Shown: positions 1 to 7,657 of the stretch, one piece after another
How the letters are laid out: each line of letters opens with the position of its first letter
Numbering within the stretch: the stretch's first letter is position 1
Source of the DNA: Bog-473 sp963704355
GTDB lineage: Bacteria; Actinomycetota; Acidimicrobiia; Acidimicrobiales; RAAP-2
Length of the DNA stretch: 64,000 nucleotides
Assembly (NCBI GenBank): GCA_963704355.1
Contig: OY969891.1
Span: forward strand, 2,852,001-2,916,000
Reading direction: 5' to 3'
Position numbers and translations under genes: made by a program
The notes under the pieces: model-generated
The model's input: only the letters and a program-made list of their open reading frames with translations
Told to the model about the DNA's origin: nothing
The model's database searches: none

Positions 1-27
1 GAGTCCCGAGAGTCCTGAGAGTCCTGT
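1..27. repeat. 9-base tandem repeat, three copies
   Basis: Three back-to-back copies of a GAGTCC(C/T)GA-type unit open the window and may continue to its left. They lie directly beside the palindromic element at 30-77. No coding role is visible. Confidence 0.7.
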
Positions 28-29
28 GG

Positions 30-77
30 GTGTCTCTGAAAACTATGCACCGACTCGTTTACGGTTTCCAGAGACAC
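30..77. repeat. Palindromic element, founder-type copy of a dispersed repeat
   Basis: The arms GTGTCTCTGAAAAC (from 30) and GGTTTCCAGAGACAC (63-77) are inverted copies with two mismatches over 15 bases, with an 18-base centre. The left half plus centre recurs after uvrA (60791-60821, 26 of 31 bases identical over 31-61). The right half, read on the minus strand, matches the tandem units after uvrB (57173-57314). This suggests either an extragenic palindrome family or remnant ends of an insertion sequence; no transposase is present. Confidence 0.7.
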
Positions 78-113
78 ACGCCGACGCCCGCGGCCACCGT
101 CGGGCTGCCCGGC

Positions 114-317
114 TCAGCCGCGCGACCCCGAACCCTTGGCCTGAGAGAACCGACGCAGCCGGCGTAACGCGCCGCCGAGCGATCGTTCGACGGCGATGAG
201 CTCGTGGGCCATCTCTTCGTCGCCGCGGGCCAGGGCGCTCTCGGCCATCGCCGTCACGCGCTCATGGAGCTCGGTGAGCGAAGAGGTCAGGGACGAGATC
301 TCGGCAGCGGTCGACAT
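114..317 (-). CDS. Small helical hypothetical protein
   Basis: A 67-residue protein starting MSTAAEISSL, not assigned to a family. It is almost wholly helical by composition. A Leu/Ser/Glu-rich first half (LTSSLTELHERVTAMAESAL) looks like a short coiled coil, followed by an Arg-rich segment (RRLRRFSQ) and a Gly/Ser tail. An in-frame ATG six codons upstream (335) is possible, but the internal ATG at 317 leaves more room for the divergent gene's promoter. No ribosome-binding site is obvious. It may bind nucleic acid or a partner protein; that is only a guess from charge. Confidence 0.5.
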   Translation of the reverse strand: MSTAAEISSLTSSLTELHERVTAMAESALARGDEEMAHELIAVERSLGGALRRLRRFSQAKGSGSRG

Positions 318-442
318 GCCGCGATGATGGCCCACCCCGCCAATGGGTGCGCTACTCGGCCGTCGATAGGCTGCCCGCCATGGCCCTCGGCAGGGAGTCG
401 GCGACGACGGACACCCATGCGGACACGAACCCCGTCACCAAC

Positions 443-1651
443 ATGGACACCCCCGCACCCACCACCATCAGCACCGCGACCACCACCACGGTGTCCTTCC
501 CGGCATCGCGCACCCGGCCCGTAGGCCCAGAGCTCGTCGCCCGAGCCCTCGCCCTGGTCGATGCCGGCACGACCGAGATGGCGGACGACATCCTCACCGT
601 CCCCCTCGACTACTACCGCGATCCGCGGCAATTCGAGCACGAGCGCCAACTGTGCCGGCGCACCCCGCTCGCCCTCGCCCCGAGCGCGCAACTGCCCAAC
701 CACCACGACTACCTCGTGCGCGACGTCCTCGGCACCTCGGTCCTCCTCAGCCGCGGGAGCGATGGCAGGGCGCGGGCGTTCCTCAACTACTGCCGCCATC
801 GGGGCGGCAAGCCGGCCGAGGGCGGCGGCAACGCTCGTCGCCACACCTGTCCGTACCACGCCTGGTCCTACGACAGCGCCGGCAAGCTCGTCGGCCTGCC
901 CGGTCAAGCGGGCTTCGACGGACTACCGCGCGACGACTACGGCCTCGTCGCCCTCCCCACCGAGGAGCGCCACGGGCTCGTCTGGGTCGTCCTCACCGCC
1001 GGCGCGCCGATCGACGTTGCCGCACACCTGGGCCCACTCGATGCGGAGCTGGCCGGTTGGCGCCTCGGCGATTCGGAGTACCTGACCGAGCGCGAGATCC
1101 GCGCCGAGGTCAACTGGAAGGCCGCCGTCGAGGCCTTCGCCGAGAACTACCACTTCCCCTACGTGCATGCGAACAGCATCGTGGGGCAGAACACCGTCGC
1201 CAACACCGCCATCTACGACGACTACGGCCTGCACCACCGCCTCGGCTTCCCGTGCCCGTGGATCGAGGGCGCCCGCCACGATGCCGACCCGTCCGACCCG
1301 CTCGCCTACATGGTCTTCATCTACTGGATCTTCCCCAACCTCACCTTGGCCATGAGCCCGGTCGGGACCGAGATCATCGACATCCTCCCGGGCGACGACG
1401 TCGGACGTTGTGTCCTGCGCCACGGCTGGATGGCCACCGAGCCGGCCACCGACGATGCCGTACGGGCGGGCTACGCCGACCTCTACGAGGCGGTCCACGC
1501 CGCCGTGCGGGACGAGGACTGTGGGGTGCTCGCGGGCTGCGGGCAGGCTGCCCGCGCCGGCCAGCACGAGCACATGGTGATCGGCCGCAACGAGGTCGGC
1601 GTCCAGCACGTCGTCGACACCTTCACCCGCGTGCTCGGGGCCGGCGCCTAA
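443..1651 (+). CDS. Rieske [2Fe-2S] ring-hydroxylating oxygenase, alpha-subunit type
   Basis: Terminal oxygenase subunit of a Rieske non-haem iron oxygenase; the substrate cannot be read from sequence. With the start used here (402 residues) the Rieske cluster ligands are Cys117, His119, Cys136 and His139 (CRH then CPYH). The catalytic domain has NWKAAVEAFAENYHFPYVH, where His237 and His242 are the expected mononuclear iron ligands. No ferredoxin or reductase partner is nearby, so electrons must come from elsewhere. The frame stays open to ATGs at 347 and 380, and none has a good ribosome-binding site; 443 is chosen because 347 would leave only 29 bases to the divergent gene. The family is sure, the start is not. 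Confidence 0.85.
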   Translation: MDTPAPTTISTATTTTVSFPASRTRPVGPELVARALALVDAGTTEMADDILTVPLDYYRDPRQFEHERQLCRRTPLALAPSAQLPNHHDYLVRDVLGTSVLLSRGSDGRARAFLNYCRHRGGKPAEGGGNARRHTCPYHAWSYDSAGKLVGLPGQAGFDGLPRDDYGLVALPTEERHGLVWVVLTAGAPIDVAAHLGPLDAELAGWRLGDSEYLTEREIRAEVNWKAAVEAFAENYHFPYVHANSIVGQNTVANTAIYDDYGLHHRLGFPCPWIEGARHDADPSDPLAYMVFIYWIFPNLTLAMSPVGTEIIDILPGDDVGRCVLRHGWMATEPATDDAVRAGYADLYEAVHAAVRDEDCGVLAGCGQAARAGQHEHMVIGRNEVGVQHVVDTFTRVLGAGA

Positions 1652-1668
1652 GTCGCCGGAGCGGCGAC
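1652..1668 (+). terminator. Hairpin after Rieske oxygenase gene
   Basis: GTCGCC and GGCGAC form a six-pair stem with a five-base loop immediately after the stop codon, ahead of the hisD promoter. There is no T run, so this is a candidate terminator or a chance GC-rich hairpin. Confidence 0.35.
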
Positions 1669-1697
1669 CCAGGACCGGGGGCGCCAGAGCACGCCGG

Positions 1698-1703
1698 TAG
1701 CCT
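1698..1703 (+). promoter_or_regulatory. Putative -10 box of hisD operon
   Basis: TAGCCT ends nine bases before the hisD ATG and no Shine-Dalgarno sequence intervenes. The transcript should therefore start at or within a few bases of the start codon. No convincing -35 element is seen. Confidence 0.45.
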
Positions 1704-1712
1704 TGTGACCTC

Positions 1713-3029
1713 ATGCCCCTGCGTGCGCTGGATCTCCGCGGCACCCCGCCGCCCTACGACGCGGTCCTGCCGCGCCCCGACGCGCCGGGGTCCGAGGTCC
1801 ACGACGCCGTGGCGCGCATCCTGGCCGAGGTGCGCACGGAGGGGGACGCGGCCCTCATCCGGAACACCGCGGCCTTCGACAAGGTCGACGTCTCCGGCGG
1901 CATCCGGGTCGCCCCCGAGGAGGTCAAGGAGGCGGCCGACCGGGTCGACCCCGCCCTGCGCGACGCCCTCGAGACCGCATTCGAGCGCATCGTGGCCTAC
2001 CACGCCCACGAGGGGACCCCACCCGGAGACCACGCCGACGGCGGCGTCACGGTGAGCCACCTGACCCGCGCCGTCGAGCGGGCCGGCATCTACGCGCCGG
2101 GCGGCCGGGCCCGTTACCCCTCGACCGTCCTGATGTGCGCCGCGCCGGCCCGCGTCGCGGGCGTCGGCACCCTCGCGCTGTGCGTGCCGCCCGCCGGTGA
2201 CGGCCGGGTCGACGACGCCACGCTGTGCGCGGCGTCGGTGGCCGGGGTCGACGAGGTCTACCGGGTCGGTGGCGCCCAGGCCATCGGCGCGTTGGCCTAC
2301 GGCACCGAGAGCATTCCCGCGGTCGACGTGATCGCCGGCCCGGGGAACGCGTACGTGGGCGAGGCCAAGCGACAGGTGTCGGGCGTGGTGGGCGTCGCGT
2401 CGGCGTTTGCCGGCCCCTCCGAGATCGTCATCGTGGCCGGACCCGACGCCACACCGGCCTTCGCAGCGATCGACCTGGTGGTGCAGGCCGAGCACGGCCC
2501 CGACGGGCTCGCCTGGCTCGTGACCTGGAGCACGTGGCTGCTCGAGTCGGTGGTGGAGGAGGTCGACCGGATCGTGGCGGACTCGCCGCGGCGTGCCGAC
2601 CTCGAGGAGACGCTGGCGAGCGCCGGGATCGCCTGCCTGGTCGACGGTCCGTCCGAAGCCGTGGCGGTCGCGAACGTGGTGGCGCCCGAACACCTGCAGC
2701 TGATGATGCCCGAGGAGGAGGGTCTCGCCCTGTTGGACGAGGTGCAGAACGCCGGCGCCGTCTTCATCGGCGACTGGTCGCCCGCCAGCATGGGGGACTA
2801 CATCGCCGGCCCGAACCACGTCCTCCCGACGAACCGCACGGCGCGCTTCGCCTCTGCCCTGCGGGCCGACGACTTCCGCAAGCACCTGCACGCGGTTCGG
2901 GTCACGCCGGCGGCGCTGCGTGCACTCGGCCCCAAGGTCGTGACCCTGGCCGAGACGGAGGGCCTCCCGGCGCACGCCGAGTCGGTCCGGCGCCGTCTGG
3001 CCGCACTCGACGAGGGTGCCCGGTCGTGA
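1713..3029 (+). CDS. hisD: Histidinol dehydrogenase
   Basis: Zinc enzyme of 438 residues carrying out the last two oxidations of histidine synthesis (L-histidinol to L-histidine, NAD-dependent). The catalytic pair Glu326-His327 (APEHLQLM) falls at the same numbers as in the E. coli enzyme. Zinc ligands are expected at Gln258 and His261 (QAEHGPDG), Asp362 (GDYIAGPNHV) and His421 (HAESVRRR). The nucleotide-binding signature GPGNAYVGEAKRQ is intact. It is the first gene of the overlapping his-trp operon, and a TANNNT box just upstream suggests a leaderless message. Confidence 0.97.
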   Translation: MPLRALDLRGTPPPYDAVLPRPDAPGSEVHDAVARILAEVRTEGDAALIRNTAAFDKVDVSGGIRVAPEEVKEAADRVDPALRDALETAFERIVAYHAHEGTPPGDHADGGVTVSHLTRAVERAGIYAPGGRARYPSTVLMCAAPARVAGVGTLALCVPPAGDGRVDDATLCAASVAGVDEVYRVGGAQAIGALAYGTESIPAVDVIAGPGNAYVGEAKRQVSGVVGVASAFAGPSEIVIVAGPDATPAFAAIDLVVQAEHGPDGLAWLVTWSTWLLESVVEEVDRIVADSPRRADLEETLASAGIACLVDGPSEAVAVANVVAPEHLQLMMPEEEGLALLDEVQNAGAVFIGDWSPASMGDYIAGPNHVLPTNRTARFASALRADDFRKHLHAVRVTPAALRALGPKVVTLAETEGLPAHAESVRRRLAALDEGARS

Positions 3030-4090
3030 GTGCCGTCCCCCCTGTCCGGCCCGACCTCGAGCTCTCGGAGGGCTACCACTCGCCCCAGGTGGAGGCCGAG
3101 GTCCGGCTCAACACGAACGAGTCGCCGTTCGCCCCCCCCGACGAGTGGCGCCAGGAGTTCCTGGCCGCGCTCGAGGACGTGACGTTCCACCGTTACCCCG
3201 ACCGCCCGGCCACCGAGCTGCGCCAGGCGGTGGCGCGTCTGCACGGCGTGACGACCGAGGAGGTGTTCTGCGCCAACGGGTCGAACGAGGTGCTCCAGAG
3301 CCTGCTGCTCGCCTTCGGTGGCCCGGGACGACGGGCTGTCCTCTTCGAGCCGACGTACGCGCTGCACTCGCACATCGCGCGCATCACGGGGACCGAGGTG
3401 GTCGAGGGCTCGCGGGACGACGACTTCCAGATCGACCCCCAGGACGCCCAGGCGCTGATCGTGGCCCGACGGCCCGACATCACGTTCCTGTGCTCGCCCA
3501 ACAACCCCACCGGGCGGGCCGAGCCCCGTGAGACGGTCGCCGCCGTGGCGAGCGCGGCACCCGGGCTCGTCGTCGTCGACGAGGCCTACGGGCAATTCTC
3601 GCCCTGGAGCGCGCTCGAGCTGCGCGGGCCTGCGCAGCCCGGGCTCGTCGTCACCCGCACGTTCTCCAAGACGTGGGCTTTGGCGGGCGCGCGCCTCGGG
3701 TATCTCGTGGCCGACCCGGCGGTGGTCGACGCGTGTGAGGCGGTCGTGTTGCCGTACCACCTGTCGGCCCAGACCCAGGTGGCCGGCCTCCTCGCGCTGC
3801 GCCATGTGCCGGAGATGGAGGCGCGGGTGGCCCGCATCACCGAGGAGCGCGGCCGCGTCGCCGCTGCCCTGAACGACCTGCCGGTCGACAGCTGGCCCTC
3901 CGACGCCAACTTCCTGTTGTTCCGCCCGCGGGACAGAAACGCCGACGAGGTATGGCGCTCGCTGCTCACCCACTCCGTCCTCATCCGGAACTGCGCCAGC
4001 TGGGATGGGCTGAAGGGGTGCCTGCGCGTCACGATCGGCACCGCCGAGGAGAACGACCGCTTCCTCCACGCGCTGAAGGAGAGCCTGTGA
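3026..4090 (+). CDS. hisC: Histidinol-phosphate aminotransferase
   Basis: PLP-dependent fold-type I aminotransferase of 354 residues converting imidazole-acetol phosphate to histidinol phosphate. The PLP lysine is Lys215 in RTFSKTWALAGARLG. SPNNPTGRAEP and VVDEAYGQFS supply the usual cofactor contacts, and NTNESPF near the N terminus is typical of HisC. The GTG start overlaps the hisD stop by four bases (GTGA), implying translational coupling. The open frame extends far upstream inside hisD, but homology begins only after this GTG. Confidence 0.95.
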   Translation: MSAVPPVRPDLELSEGYHSPQVEAEVRLNTNESPFAPPDEWRQEFLAALEDVTFHRYPDRPATELRQAVARLHGVTTEEVFCANGSNEVLQSLLLAFGGPGRRAVLFEPTYALHSHIARITGTEVVEGSRDDDFQIDPQDAQALIVARRPDITFLCSPNNPTGRAEPRETVAAVASAAPGLVVVDEAYGQFSPWSALELRGPAQPGLVVTRTFSKTWALAGARLGYLVADPAVVDACEAVVLPYHLSAQTQVAGLLALRHVPEMEARVARITEERGRVAAALNDLPVDSWPSDANFLLFRPRDRNADEVWRSLLTHSVLIRNCASWDGLKGCLRVTIGTAEENDRFLHALKESL

Positions 4091-4689
4091 CGACCGCACT
4101 GCGAAGCGCCCGCCGCGACCGCGCCACCAAGGAGACGACGATTTCGGTCGCCCTCGACGTGGACGGTGCCGGCCGCACCGAGGTCTCGACCGGCCTGCCC
4201 TTCTTCGACCACATGGTCGAGCAGCTCGGAAAGCACGCCTCGTTCGACCTCACCGTCCAGGCGCAGGGCGACCTGCACATCGACGCCCACCACACGGTCG
4301 AGGACGTCGGCATCGTGCTCGGCGGCTGCCTGGCCGAAGCGCTCGGGGACAAGGCGGGCATCCGGCGCTTCGCGTCCATGCTGCTGCCGCTCGACGAGGC
4401 CCTGATTGAGGTCGCACTGGATCTCTCGGGGCGTCCGTATCTGGCCTATGGGCTCGACTTCGCTCCCGACACGCCTGGCCTGGGCTCGCCGCCCTTCGAC
4501 CCGCAGCTGGCCGAGGAGTTCTGGCGCGCCTTCGCCACCGCGGCCAACGTGACGCTGCACATCCGGCGAGTCGAGGGAAAGAACACCCACCACATGCTCG
4601 AGGCGACCTTCAAGGGCGTGGCGCGCTGCCTCCGCGACGCGGTGCGGGTCGAGGGGGGTGCGATCCCCTCGACCAAGGGCAGCCTGTGA
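4087..4689 (+). CDS. hisB: Imidazoleglycerol-phosphate dehydratase
   Basis: Manganese-dependent dehydratase of 200 residues that turns imidazole glycerol phosphate into imidazole acetol phosphate. The repeated metal-binding motifs are HHTVEDVGI and NTHHMLEATFK, and the family's closing PSTKG is present. It is monofunctional, lacking the N-terminal phosphatase domain of the enterobacterial enzyme, so histidinol phosphatase must be encoded elsewhere. The start GTG overlaps the hisC stop by four bases. Confidence 0.96.
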   Translation: MTTALRSARRDRATKETTISVALDVDGAGRTEVSTGLPFFDHMVEQLGKHASFDLTVQAQGDLHIDAHHTVEDVGIVLGGCLAEALGDKAGIRRFASMLLPLDEALIEVALDLSGRPYLAYGLDFAPDTPGLGSPPFDPQLAEEFWRAFATAANVTLHIRRVEGKNTHHMLEATFKGVARCLRDAVRVEGGAIPSTKGSL

Positions 4690-5309
4690 GCGGAGGGCCC
4701 CGCATCGCCGTCCTCGACTACGGGATCGGCAACCTGCGGTCGGCAGAGAAGGCGCTGCAGCACGTCGGCGCGGCGGCGCGGCTCGTCACCGACCCGGCCG
4801 AGGTCGACGCGGCGGATGCCGTCGTGCTCCCCGGGGTCGGCGCATTCGGCGCCTGTGCCCGGGCGTTGCGCGACTGCGGGCTCGAGGAGCCGGCCCGCCA
4901 GGCGCTCCGCGCCGGCGTCCCGTTCTTCGGCGTCTGCGTCGGGTTCCAACTCCTCTACGAGGGATCCATCGAGAGCCCCGGGGCGGAGGGGCTCGGCATC
5001 TTCGCCGGCAAGGTCGGCCCGCTGCCCGTCGGCGTCAAGCATCCACAGATGCAGTGGAACCAGTTGGACGTGCGAGGGCCCGACGCACCCGTCCTCCTGT
5101 CGGGCCTGGGCGAGCGACCCTGGGTGTACTTCGTGCACTCGTTTGCCCCGCCGGTCGGAGACGAGACGGTCGCGGTGTGCGACTACGGAGGTCCCGTCGC
5201 GGCTCTGGCCGCACGCGAGAACCTCTGGGGCGCCCAGTTCCACCCGGAGAAGTCGGGGAGCACGGGCCTCGCACTCCTGGCCAACTTCGTCGCGCTCGCC
5301 GCTGCATGA
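4686..5309 (+). CDS. hisH: Imidazole glycerol phosphate synthase, glutaminase subunit
   Basis: Class I glutamine amidotransferase of 207 residues supplying ammonia to HisF. The triad is Cys84 (GVCVGFQLL), His186 and Glu188 (FHPEKSGSTG). DYGIGNLRS at the N terminus and the oxyanion-strand region PGVGAFG are typical. The nucleophile elbow reads GVCVG rather than the more frequent GICLG, a conservative change. The GTG start overlaps the hisB stop by four bases. It forms a heterodimer with the product of hisF, two genes downstream. Confidence 0.95.
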   Translation: MSGGPRIAVLDYGIGNLRSAEKALQHVGAAARLVTDPAEVDAADAVVLPGVGAFGACARALRDCGLEEPARQALRAGVPFFGVCVGFQLLYEGSIESPGAEGLGIFAGKVGPLPVGVKHPQMQWNQLDVRGPDAPVLLSGLGERPWVYFVHSFAPPVGDETVAVCDYGGPVAALAARENLWGAQFHPEKSGSTGLALLANFVALAAA

Positions 5310-6070
5310 TGGAGCTACTCCCCGCCATCGACCTGCGCGGCGGCGCAGCCGTGCGTCTCGCCCAGGGTGACTTCGACCGTGAGCAGCGCTACGGCGACCC
5401 GGCCGCCCTGGCCGCGCGCTACATCGCCGGCGGCGTGCGGTGGATCCACGTCGTGGACCTCGACGCGGCGCGGACGGGTGTCCCCCACGAACGCGCTGCC
5501 CTGGCGAAGATCGTCGGGCTGGCCCGGGAGGCCGGCGTCGAGGTCCAAGCGGGCGGCGGCGTCCGCACGGACGACGCGGCAGAGGAATTGCTCGAAACGC
5601 TCGGGGTGGCGCGGGTCGTCTTGGGCACGGGTGCGCTCGAGGACCCTGGACTCGCGGGTCGCTGTGCGCGGCGTTGGCCCGGCCGGATCGCCGTCGGCCT
5701 CGACTACCGCGTGGATGCTGACGGCGTCGCGGAGGCTCAGGCCCAGGGCTGGTTGGCCGGTTCCGGTCAGGCCGTGACGGAGCTGCTCGAGCTCTGGCAG
5801 CACGAGCCGATCGGCGCGGTGGTGGCGACGGCGGTGGCGCGCGACGGGATGCTGTCGGGGCCCGACGTCCCCGGGCTGGGCCAACTGCTGTCATCAACCG
5901 CGCTGCCGGTCGTCGCCTCGGGCGGCGTCTCGAGCACCGACGACCTCGCGATGTTGGCCGGGCTCGAGGTGGCGGGCCGCCGGCTGGCCGGGGCCGTAGT
6001 GGGCAAGGCGTTGGTGGAGGGCCGCTTCAGCGTGGAGGAGGGTCTCGCCGCGTGCGCAGCGTCCGTCTGA
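5306..6070 (+). CDS. hisA: Phosphoribosyl isomerase (HisA, possibly bifunctional PriA)
   Basis: TIM-barrel isomerase of 254 residues acting on ProFAR in histidine synthesis. The N-terminal catalytic aspartate is Asp9 (PAIDLRGGAAVRL). The phosphate-binding strands VQAGGGVRT and VVASGGVSS and the segment ARDGMLSGPD are present. Many actinobacteria lack trpF and use this protein as PriA for both pathways. Here a separate trpF exists at 13077, so single HisA function is likely, though PriA activity cannot be excluded. ATGATG overlaps the hisH stop by four bases. Confidence 0.93.
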   Translation: MMELLPAIDLRGGAAVRLAQGDFDREQRYGDPAALAARYIAGGVRWIHVVDLDAARTGVPHERAALAKIVGLAREAGVEVQAGGGVRTDDAAEELLETLGVARVVLGTGALEDPGLAGRCARRWPGRIAVGLDYRVDADGVAEAQAQGWLAGSGQAVTELLELWQHEPIGAVVATAVARDGMLSGPDVPGLGQLLSSTALPVVASGGVSSTDDLAMLAGLEVAGRRLAGAVVGKALVEGRFSVEEGLAACAASV

Positions 6071-6816
6071 TTCCGTGCCTCGACGTGACCGGCGGCCGCG
6101 TGGTCAAGGGCGTCCGCTTCGTCGACCTCACCGACGAGGGCGACCCCGTCGAGCTGGCCGCCCGCTACGACGCCGAGGGCGCGGACGAGATCACGTTCCT
6201 CGACATCACGGCGTCCTCCGACGGGCGCGACACGATGCTCTCGGTGGTGGCGCGCACCGCCGAGGAGGTGTTCATCCCACTGACCGTCGGGGGCGGGGTC
6301 CGGGTGCCCGAGGACGCTCGACGGCTCCTCCGGGCGGGAGCCGACAAGGTCGGGGTCAACACGGCCGCCGTCGAGCGTCCGGAGCTGGTGCGCGAGATCG
6401 CGGACGAATTCGGGGGGCAGTGCGCGGTCGTCGCGATCGACGCCCGGGCGCGGGCCGACGGATCGGGCTGGGAGGTGTTCACCCACGGCGGCCGTACGCC
6501 GACGGGCCGCGACGCGGTGGCGTGGGCGAGCACCTGCGCCGGCTTCGGGGCGGGGGAGATCCTCCTCACCTCCATGGACCGCGACGGGACGAAGGACGGC
6601 TTCGACCTGGCGCTGACGCGGGCGGTTGTGGCGGCGGTGGACGTCCCGGTCATCGCCTCGGGCGGCGTGGGCCGGCTGCAGGACCTGGTCGACGGTGCCG
6701 TCGAGGGGGGCGCCGACGCCGTTCTGGCGGCGTCGATCTTCCACCGGCGCGAGTTCACCATCGGCGAGGCCAAGGCCTACATGACACAGCACGGGGTGGC
6801 CGTGCGACCCCTCTGA
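6052..6816 (+). CDS. hisF: Imidazole glycerol phosphate synthase, cyclase subunit
   Basis: TIM-barrel cyclase of 254 residues combining PRFAR with HisH-derived ammonia to make imidazole glycerol phosphate and AICAR. The catalytic aspartates Asp11 (LIPCLDV) and Asp130 (VVAIDARA) sit at the canonical numbers. Phosphate-binding loops GGGVRV and ASGGVG are intact. The GTG start lies 19 bases inside the end of hisA, the longest overlap in the operon. Its partner HisH is encoded two genes upstream. Confidence 0.96.
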   Translation: MRSVRLIPCLDVTGGRVVKGVRFVDLTDEGDPVELAARYDAEGADEITFLDITASSDGRDTMLSVVARTAEEVFIPLTVGGGVRVPEDARRLLRAGADKVGVNTAAVERPELVREIADEFGGQCAVVAIDARARADGSGWEVFTHGGRTPTGRDAVAWASTCAGFGAGEILLTSMDRDGTKDGFDLALTRAVVAAVDVPVIASGGVGRLQDLVDGAVEGGADAVLAASIFHRREFTIGEAKAYMTQHGVAVRPL

Positions 6817-6839
6817 CCTGGAACGGCATCGCCGTGCGG

Positions 6840-6845
6840 TACCGT
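6840..6845 (+). promoter_or_regulatory. Putative internal -10 box before GroES-like gene
   Basis: TACCGT ends six bases before the GTG start, with no Shine-Dalgarno sequence between. This suggests an internal leaderless promoter inside the his operon, in its only real gap since hisD (35 bases). Confidence 0.4.
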
Positions 6846-6851
6846 GCCTAG

Positions 6852-7256
6852 GTGCCCACGTCGACGACGAAGAACGGACCGATCCAGGCCAAGGTGGCCA
6901 AGACGGACAAGACGGAGAAGTCCGACAAGCCGGCGAAGGCCGAGGACAAGCAACCGATCACGGTCCTTTTCGACCGGGTCATGGTGCAGGTTTCCCAGGC
7001 CGACGGCGAGCGGCGTTCCCGGGCCGGGATCCTGATCCCGGCGACGGCCCAGATCAGCCGCCGCCTGAGCTGGGCCGAGGCCGTGGCGGTCGGGCCCCAC
7101 GTCCGCACGGTCAAGGTGGGTGACACCGTGCTCTTCAACCCTGAGGACCGCTTCGAGGTCGAGGTGCACGGCGAGGAGTACGTGATTCTGCGCGAGCGGG
7201 ACATCCACGCCATCGCGTCGCCCCGCAACGACAGCGGCACGGGGCTCTACCTTTGA
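6852..7256 (+). CDS. GroES-like (Cpn10) co-chaperonin homologue
   Basis: A 134-residue protein with a Lys-rich, probably disordered N-terminal extension of about 37 residues (repeated TDKTEKSDKPAK-type sequence) and a Cpn10 fold. It shows the GroES landmarks LFDRVMVQ, AGILIPATA, AVAVGPHVRTVKVGD and GEEYVILRERDIHAI. The mobile-loop and roof regions are shorter than in GroES and no GroEL gene is nearby. It is probably a paralogue rather than the housekeeping GroES. It is coupled to hisI by a four-base overlap, an unexpected position in a histidine operon. Fold confident, role unknown. Confidence 0.75.
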   Translation: MPTSTTKNGPIQAKVAKTDKTEKSDKPAKAEDKQPITVLFDRVMVQVSQADGERRSRAGILIPATAQISRRLSWAEAVAVGPHVRTVKVGDTVLFNPEDRFEVEVHGEEYVILRERDIHAIASPRNDSGTGLYL

Positions 7257-7657
7257 GCCCGCCCGAGACGTCGGCCGTCCCCGAGGGGATCGCGCTGACG
7301 GTCGACCACGACGTGGTGGCGGCGGTCGACTTCGCGAAGTCCGACGGCCTGGTGCCGGCCATCGTCCAGGACGCCACCGACGGGACGGTGCTCACGCTCG
7401 CCTACATGGATGCCGAGGCGCTGCGCCGCACCCTGACCACCGGACGCTCGTGGTTCTACAGCCGCAGCCGGAATGAGTATTGGCAGAAGGGCGAGACCTC
7501 GGGCGACCGCCAGTACGTACGCGAGATTCGCGTCGACTGCGACGGCGATGCATTGGTGGTGCTGGTCGACCAGCACGGGCGCGGCGCGTGCCACACGGGG
7601 GAGCGGTCGTGCTTCTACCGGACGATCGGGGCCGGCCCGGGGGTGCCGCCGCCGTGA
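7253..7657 (+). CDS. hisI: Phosphoribosyl-AMP cyclohydrolase
   Basis: Zinc- and magnesium-dependent enzyme of 134 residues opening the purine ring of PR-AMP, step three of histidine synthesis. Magnesium ligands are Asp95, Asp97 and Asp99 (DCDGDA). The zinc cysteines are Cys96, Cys113 and Cys120 (GACHTGERSCFYR). There is no fused HisE pyrophosphohydrolase domain, so hisE must be elsewhere. The rare TTG start overlaps the stop of the GroES-like gene by four bases. The stop in turn overlaps trpE. Confidence 0.94.
   Translation: MSPPETSAVPEGIALTVDHDVVAAVDFAKSDGLVPAIVQDATDGTVLTLAYMDAEALRRTLTTGRSWFYSRSRNEYWQKGETSGDRQYVREIRVDCDGDALVVLVDQHGRGACHTGERSCFYRTIGAGPGVPPP

Noticed and set aside
2225..3025. 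Long N-terminal extension of hisC inside hisD
   Set aside because: Composition is Arg/Gly-rich shadow of hisD; HisC homology starts at GTG 3026, which overlaps the hisD stop by four bases.
4446..5897. Long open frames on the opposite strand of the his operon, and similar long antisense frames across polA, rpsA, uvrA and opp genes
   Set aside because: They have Arg/Ala/Pro-rich composition from high-GC frame shadowing, no family motifs, and sit fully over genes with clear catalytic residues.
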